A stretch of DNA of 64,000 nt from Euptelea pleiosperma (Eukaryota > Streptophyta > Magnoliopsida > Ranunculales > Eupteleaceae): assembly GCA_035048495.1 (NCBI GenBank), contig CM068541.1:17615929-17679928 (forward strand). The letters are read 5' to 3'. A program made the translations under genes and the position numbers. How positions within the stretch are numbered: position 1 is the first letter of the stretch; each line of letters starts with the position of its first letter. This document shows positions 59,401 through 64,000 of the stretch, piece by piece. The notes under the pieces were generated by a model. It did not search any database. It was not told where the DNA came from and was given only the letters and a program-made list of their open reading frames with translations.

Positions 59401-59409
59401 TATAATCGA

Positions 59410-59575
59410 TATAAAGATTCTGTGGAATGAGTAGGAGAAATGTGATATTTTGACGTATGAAGCGAAGAGAGAATAGAAGAGGGGCTCGTTTGAGGGATAG
59501 GCTCCGGCAAGAGTTCGTTTGTGAGATCATTTGTGAGATCCGTGAAGATGAAAGCGAGAAATTTCTTCACTCCAG
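59410..59575 (+). promoter_or_regulatory. DUF247 gene 3 TATA-like box and non-coding exon 1
   Basis: TATAAA at 59410-59415 (gatataaag) precedes the exon 1 block, which ends in ctccag at 59575 before gtaagcttcat. The intron runs 59576-62023 and ends tttccttgcag. In the spliced leader, an ATG near 59551 opens a 15-codon upstream frame (MKARNFFTPG joined to SVIFL), and ATG 62078 in exon 2 opens a nine-residue-scale frame (MDLYRSKA). Both end before the main ATG. Confidence 0.6.
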
Positions 59576-60116
59576 GTAAGCTTCATAGCCAAATGTATGT
59601 TTTCATGTCATATCACCCATGATAAACCATGGTTGCGGAGCTATAATCCAGAACTCTTTGCTGCGGTGCAAGGTTTTCTTACCTCCCTTTCACCTGCCAT
59701 GTGGGGAGATGTGGCATAACAGTGAGCCCTATAGAGCCTTTCACCTCAGCTGACATGTGTAAAGAGATCTCCGCCACCCCTTCAGAAGAGTTCAGTAGTG
59801 TAGCACTAGGAAACCCATGGAGTGAAACCAGATGGTTCAAAGTCTCGGGCGATCTTGTTCGGGATCGGGCGATCTGGATCGGGATCGGAGCCCACCGATA
59901 TAATCCATACCATGCTCTGTCTCGCCGAGTTCTCTGTTTTCTTAAGGATTTTCACACCGTCTCGGGGCGAGATGGCCGATCCTGTTCCGTATCGGACCGA
60001 TCTGGATCGGGATCGGAGCCTACCGATCCAGCCTCCGATCCCCAGACTTTCATCCTGCCAGACTGAGACTTTGTGGAGTTCACTTGTTTGTTTTCTTTTT
60101 CGTCGCATTTTTCTTA

Positions 60117-60513
60117 GGGTCGGGCTCCAGTTACCGCCCTAAAATAACAGTCTCTCGTTACATGACACAATATGAGCCACGTGGCAAAACCTTAGAGGAC
60201 TCTGACCGTATGGATGTTTGGCCAATCCCTAGGTAGACCTACAACCCAAAACTCAGCCTGATTAGTGATTTCTAGGCATTGGATCTTTGTACCTCAAATA
60301 CTCCTCAGATTTCCATAGTTGAGATTAACCCATGAAAATAAGTCCAATCCAACGCCTATAAATCACTAATCAGGCTGATTTTTGGTTAGTAGTTCCACTT
60401 AGGGATTAGCCAAACATCCATAGGGTCAGAGTCCTTAAGAATGTTGCACGTGGCTCATATTGTGTCCTGTAAATGGAGCCTGTCATTTTAGGGCGGTGAC
60501 TGCAGCCTGAGCC
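60117..60513. mobile_element. Foldback Mutator-like MITE in intron 1 of DUF247 gene 3
   Basis: Starts GGGTCGGGCTCC and ends GCAGCCTGAGCC, arms of about 190 bp, perfect 9-bp flanks tttttctta at 60108-60116 and 60514-60522. Its right half is the sequence fused to exon 1 in the modules of 10.5-24.3 kb. A further small foldback repeat (gcagtggccaatcacatg on both arms) follows at about 60545-60700. Confidence 0.88.
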
Positions 60514-62124
60514 TTTTTCTTATGCTTGTTTTCTCTCTTTTGCCTCAAAAAAATTTTGAAGGAGTGAGGCAGTGGCCAATCACATGACCCCACAACCTGC
60601 TTTTCAAAAAGCATTTCTGGGTTTGTCCGAAGCAACCGCTGGTTGTGGCGCCATGTGATTGGCCACTGCTTTGGTGCTTAAAAAATTCTCCTTTTTACTC
60701 CCCAAAATTACCACCACTTATAGAGGTGGGGTCCACAACATTTTGGGAATATTCTCCTGTTAAATCATGTGGGTCCTACATCTAAGTATTATTGCGCCAT
60801 CACTACAAATATATATTTATGATGAACGTCTTCGACCACCTTGAACTCTTAGAGATCACTGACCGTTTGAATATTTGACCAATTCCTAGTTGGACCTAAA
60901 CGAAAAATCAGCCTGATTGGTGATTTTTAACTGTTGCTTTATGATTTTCTCATGGGTTTACTTGACGATCCGTGAGCATCTGTGGTCAAAGATTTATTCT
61001 TAGTGTCGTCCTACACCACGAATAAGCGAACAAAATTGTCCAGTTGAGGCCTTTGACCGTTGGATTCAAGAGATCCACAGTCCATGAGGCTACAACAATT
61101 TTACTCTTTGCAGTTACTGTATCGGAGTCAAGGGCCTCAACCGGACAATTTTTTTTTGTCTAGTCATCCATGGAGTAGCTTCTTCCTTCTACTTTCATTT
61201 TTATTTAATTTTAATCAGCATTATCCTTATTCTTTTTGCACGGGTTTCAGTCAATTCTAAATGTGAAGCTCACAAGGGATTTCCTAACATGAGAAATGCT
61301 AAGGTGGATCTGGGGTCAATCTCAGAACACTAGACTTTTGCACTAGTGTTCTGATCTTACATGGGCGTACCCTGTATTGGATGTGGGCCCTACCTCAATG
61401 AAATTTAGTCCAAGAGAATCCAATAGGAAACCGTTGATCAAGGTTAGGCCCAGATCATAATAGTGGGGCACACCCAGGGTTGCAAATGGGCTGGGCAAGC
61501 CTGATGGGATTTAAGGCCCAGTCTTCTTTGGGCTTTGGGCTAAGAAATTCAGTGGGCTTTTACAGGACCTCGGCCTAAATTTCAAAGGCTGAATTGCTTA
61601 CATGGATGGGCCTGGCCCTGGATTGAAATTCTTTCCAACAAACTTTTTGAGAAAAAAGTTTGAAAAAATTGGGTTGGGCAGTGCTTACCACCCCTATCAG
61701 GGGCGTAGCTAATGTTATCTAAAATGTGGAACTAAGCTTGGGTCATGGTATTAACCCTGGGCTGGGTCTGGGCCAGAGATTTAAAGACCCAATTGGGGCA
61801 TGCTGGGCCTGGACAAGGCTAATAGGGTCCGTGATATTTTTGGGCCTCAACCCAACCCTAGGCACGTCCTAGGTGCTAAAACATCTATTTTTGATGCACA
61901 ACTGAAATGTCAATGACTTTTTTTTTCCAACGTTGGGCTAGCACTTATATTGAAAAAATAAAAAAAATTAGAGGGAGACAGATCATCGATCTAATAAGGA
62001 TGATAACTATGATTTCCTTGCAGGGTCTGTTATCTTTCTGTGATTGATTTTTGTCAATTTGTTGAGAACTTGAGGTCGAACGGGATGGACCTATATAGAA
62101 GTAAGGCTTGAATTTAGAAAAAAG

Positions 62125-63423
62125 ATGGCACAAAGTAGAAAAAATGTATCAGAGCACAGCATCCAACCACAGCAAGACCATGCTTCCATTGAAACAAGAG
62201 ATCTAAGCTATAATTTGATTTCTTTCATAAATAAGAAGCTAGAAGCTACCTCTAGATTTCCCTCTGAGTGTTGTATCTATAGAGTTCACAACCAACTTCG
62301 TGCAGTAAATGAAAAGGCCTATGTGCCACAGATTGTCTCTATTGGCCCTTTCCACTACGGGAAAGAAAATCTACAAGCTATGGAAGAGCAGAAATGGCAC
62401 TACGTGAAGTCCTTCCTCTCTCGAAGTCAATCGAGCTTAGAGGATTACGTAAATGCCATCAAGGGGTTGGAAGAAAAAGCTCGTAATTACTATGCAGAAG
62501 ACATCAAACTTTGTAGCAATGAATTTGTAAAAATGATGCTAGTGGATGGTTGCTTCATAATCGAGCTCTTTGTAAGGTATGCAAAGGAGGAGATGAGAGA
62601 CAATGACGATCCGATATTTAATACAACTTGGATGCTCTCTATTCTAAAGCGCGACATAATGTTATTGGAAAACCAACTTCCCTTTTTCATTCTTGAGTGT
62701 CTACACCATGCCCAAGACCCTTCCCAAGAATCTTGGACCTTCCTCACTAAGCTTGCCCTCTCTTTCCTTGATATGAAAGTTCCAGAAATGAATCATGACT
62801 TCAAAAGCAAACATATACTTGACTTGTTAAGAAATTGCCTCCTTCCCTCTACAAATACAAACTCAAAGTTATCTCGACCACTGATACGTGTACCTTGTGC
62901 AATAGAGCTACGACAAGCCGGAATCAAGTTTAAGAAGGGGAAGCCTAGTGGCCGTTTAGACATAAAGTTCAATAATGGGGTAATGAAACTGCCGCATTTG
63001 AAAGTTCAAGATTGGACAGATTCTATCTTTCGAAATCTCATCGCCTTCGAGCAATGTCACAGTGGTTGTACTAGTCTTGTTACATCTTATGCCTTCCTCA
63101 TGGATAGCCTCATAAATGGCTCAAAGGATGTGGAAGTTCTCTATCGGTCTGAAATATTGGATAATTGGTTAGGCAAGGAAGAAGATATATCCCATCTCTT
63201 TAACCAACTTTGCCTTGAGGTTACCCTAGATGACTTTTATTACTCTGATCTTTGCCAGAGAATGGACGCATACTACAAAACCAAGTGGCACGTGTGGAAG
63301 GCAACTTTGAAGCGTAATTATTTCAACAACCCATGGTCAATCCTTTCATTTATTGCTGCCATTTTGCTCCTCATTTTTACCTTTGCACAAACTTTATTTT
63401 CCTTACTTTCGTACTCACCTTAG
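62125..63423 (+). CDS. DUF247 / UPF0481 family membrane protein, gene 3
   Basis: 432 residues, one coding exon, starting at the ATG that follows the same leader sequence (ggcttgaattta) as in gene 2. DUF247 features: VSIGPFHYG (71-79), MMLVDGCFIIELF (137-149), LLENQLPFFIL (180-190), PCAIELRQAGIKF (257-269), FRNLIAFEQCHSGC (302-315), DNWLGKEEDISHLF (346-359), and a C-terminal membrane segment (about 403-424) followed by SLLSYSP. Like its relatives it is probably a membrane-anchored protein with most of its chain N-terminal to one anchor; biochemical role unknown. It is closer to pseudogene 1 than to gene 2 in residues 180-220 and at the C-terminus. Intact frame, leader and splice sites argue that it is expressed. 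Confidence 0.93.
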   Translation: MAQSRKNVSEHSIQPQQDHASIETRDLSYNLISFINKKLEATSRFPSECCIYRVHNQLRAVNEKAYVPQIVSIGPFHYGKENLQAMEEQKWHYVKSFLSRSQSSLEDYVNAIKGLEEKARNYYAEDIKLCSNEFVKMMLVDGCFIIELFVRYAKEEMRDNDDPIFNTTWMLSILKRDIMLLENQLPFFILECLHHAQDPSQESWTFLTKLALSFLDMKVPEMNHDFKSKHILDLLRNCLLPSTNTNSKLSRPLIRVPCAIELRQAGIKFKKGKPSGRLDIKFNNGVMKLPHLKVQDWTDSIFRNLIAFEQCHSGCTSLVTSYAFLMDSLINGSKDVEVLYRSEILDNWLGKEEDISHLFNQLCLEVTLDDFYYSDLCQRMDAYYKTKWHVWKATLKRNYFNNPWSILSFIAAILLLIFTFAQTLFSLLSYSP

Positions 63424-64000
63424 CATTCCTAAATCTCAATTATTAGTTGTAATTTACCCTTTGATTATGGGCTTAATTATTGCTTCAGTTACTATTTATG
63501 GATATGTAATAATTGAGATATAGATCCCCAACGTGATGATGTATGTGTTTTTTTTTTGTTTGTTTCATTATTATTATGTATGTGGTTGTGCTATGAGTTT
63601 TCTAGTTCTTGATCGCGCGAGATTATTTATGGATAACTCATTATAATTAGGGTAATTTAGTAATACCCCCTCCTATTCAAAAGTATCTTGTAATACCCCC
63701 ATGAACTTTCAAACGTTAGGAATACACCCTTAATTACTAGATTCAACCGTCATATGCACGTCAGTACCAGTTAATTATTTTTAGTCAACGAAGACTGTGC
63801 CACATGGCTTCTATTTTGCGCTGTGATAGAAGTTCTACTGATTGTGCCACGTGTTGTGCTCAACCAATAGAGAGGTAGAATTGTTTTGAAGGAGCATTCC
63901 TGGTTGGCTACCTACCACGTATACTTGGGAGATGGTGTGAACAACACATTTTTTGAATCCCATGTATATGAGAAATTTTTTGCTCCAAGGACGTATGCTC
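63424..64000. other. 3' flank of DUF247 gene 3 and a possible MITE start
   Basis: To about 63640 it matches the 3' flanks of genes 1 and 2. From about 63649, gggtaatttagtaatacccc and the repeated gtaataccccc wording look like the end of a MITE whose other end I cannot fix. Confidence 0.5.

Noticed and set aside
59701..60142. Three overlapping frames of 100-121 codons
   Set aside because: They sit in intron 1 of DUF247 gene 3 over a duplicated GC-rich block; both strands are open, which points to composition.
1..64000. tRNA, rRNA or organelle DNA inserts
   Set aside because: I looked for tRNA-like arms, CCA-adjacent cloverleaf patterns and plastid gene wording and found none I could support.

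Overview
The window is nuclear DNA of a flowering plant with a transposon-rich genome. Evidence: GT-AG introns, a plant-only family (DUF247) in three copies, Helitron, CACTA, hAT, Mutator-like and PIF/Harbinger-type elements, long-LTR retrotransposons with plant-type primer-binding sites, and relics of a chloroplast ribonucleoprotein gene and a plant PDK1-like kinase gene. I cannot name the species. A 100-base run of N (26855-26954) marks a scaffold join.

Layout. 1-3800: 5' part of a CACTA element on the minus strand, with an open TNP2-type transposase reading off the left edge and its terminus at 3800. 3801-4623: tandem mini-Helitron array, cut at 4624 by a second CACTA terminus. 4624-8156: that CACTA end followed by two exons and an intron of a chloroplast RNA-binding protein gene. 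8157-9036: second mini-Helitron array. 9643-12929: Mutator-like and hAT MITEs mixed with repeated copies of a DUF247 promoter/first-exon module. 12930-23004: a nested LTR retrotransposon complex inserted in that module array, which resumes at 23010. 25262-31878: remains of a first DUF247 locus (exon 1 module, then hAT transposase and CACTA relics, then a truncated frameshifted body). 32978-34038: third mini-Helitron array, inverted. 36412-39168: DUF247 gene 2, intact. 42952-45722: PDK1-like kinase relic split by a solo LTR. 47325-50962: Ogre/Tat-like solo LTR. 51953-52900: 5' part of a DUF247 copy without a body. 53107-58272: complete non-coding LTR retrotransposon. 59410-63423: DUF247 gene 3, intact.

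Only two loci look able to make host protein: the DUF247 genes at 37882-39168 and 62125-63423. All three DUF247 bodies lie on the plus strand and share a spliced 5' leader and 3' flank, so they are copies of one ancestral locus. Nine copies of their promoter/exon 1 module lie between about 10.8 and 59.6 kb, three times the number of bodies. The rest is layered transposon insertion, and target-site duplications allow much of the order of events to be read directly.
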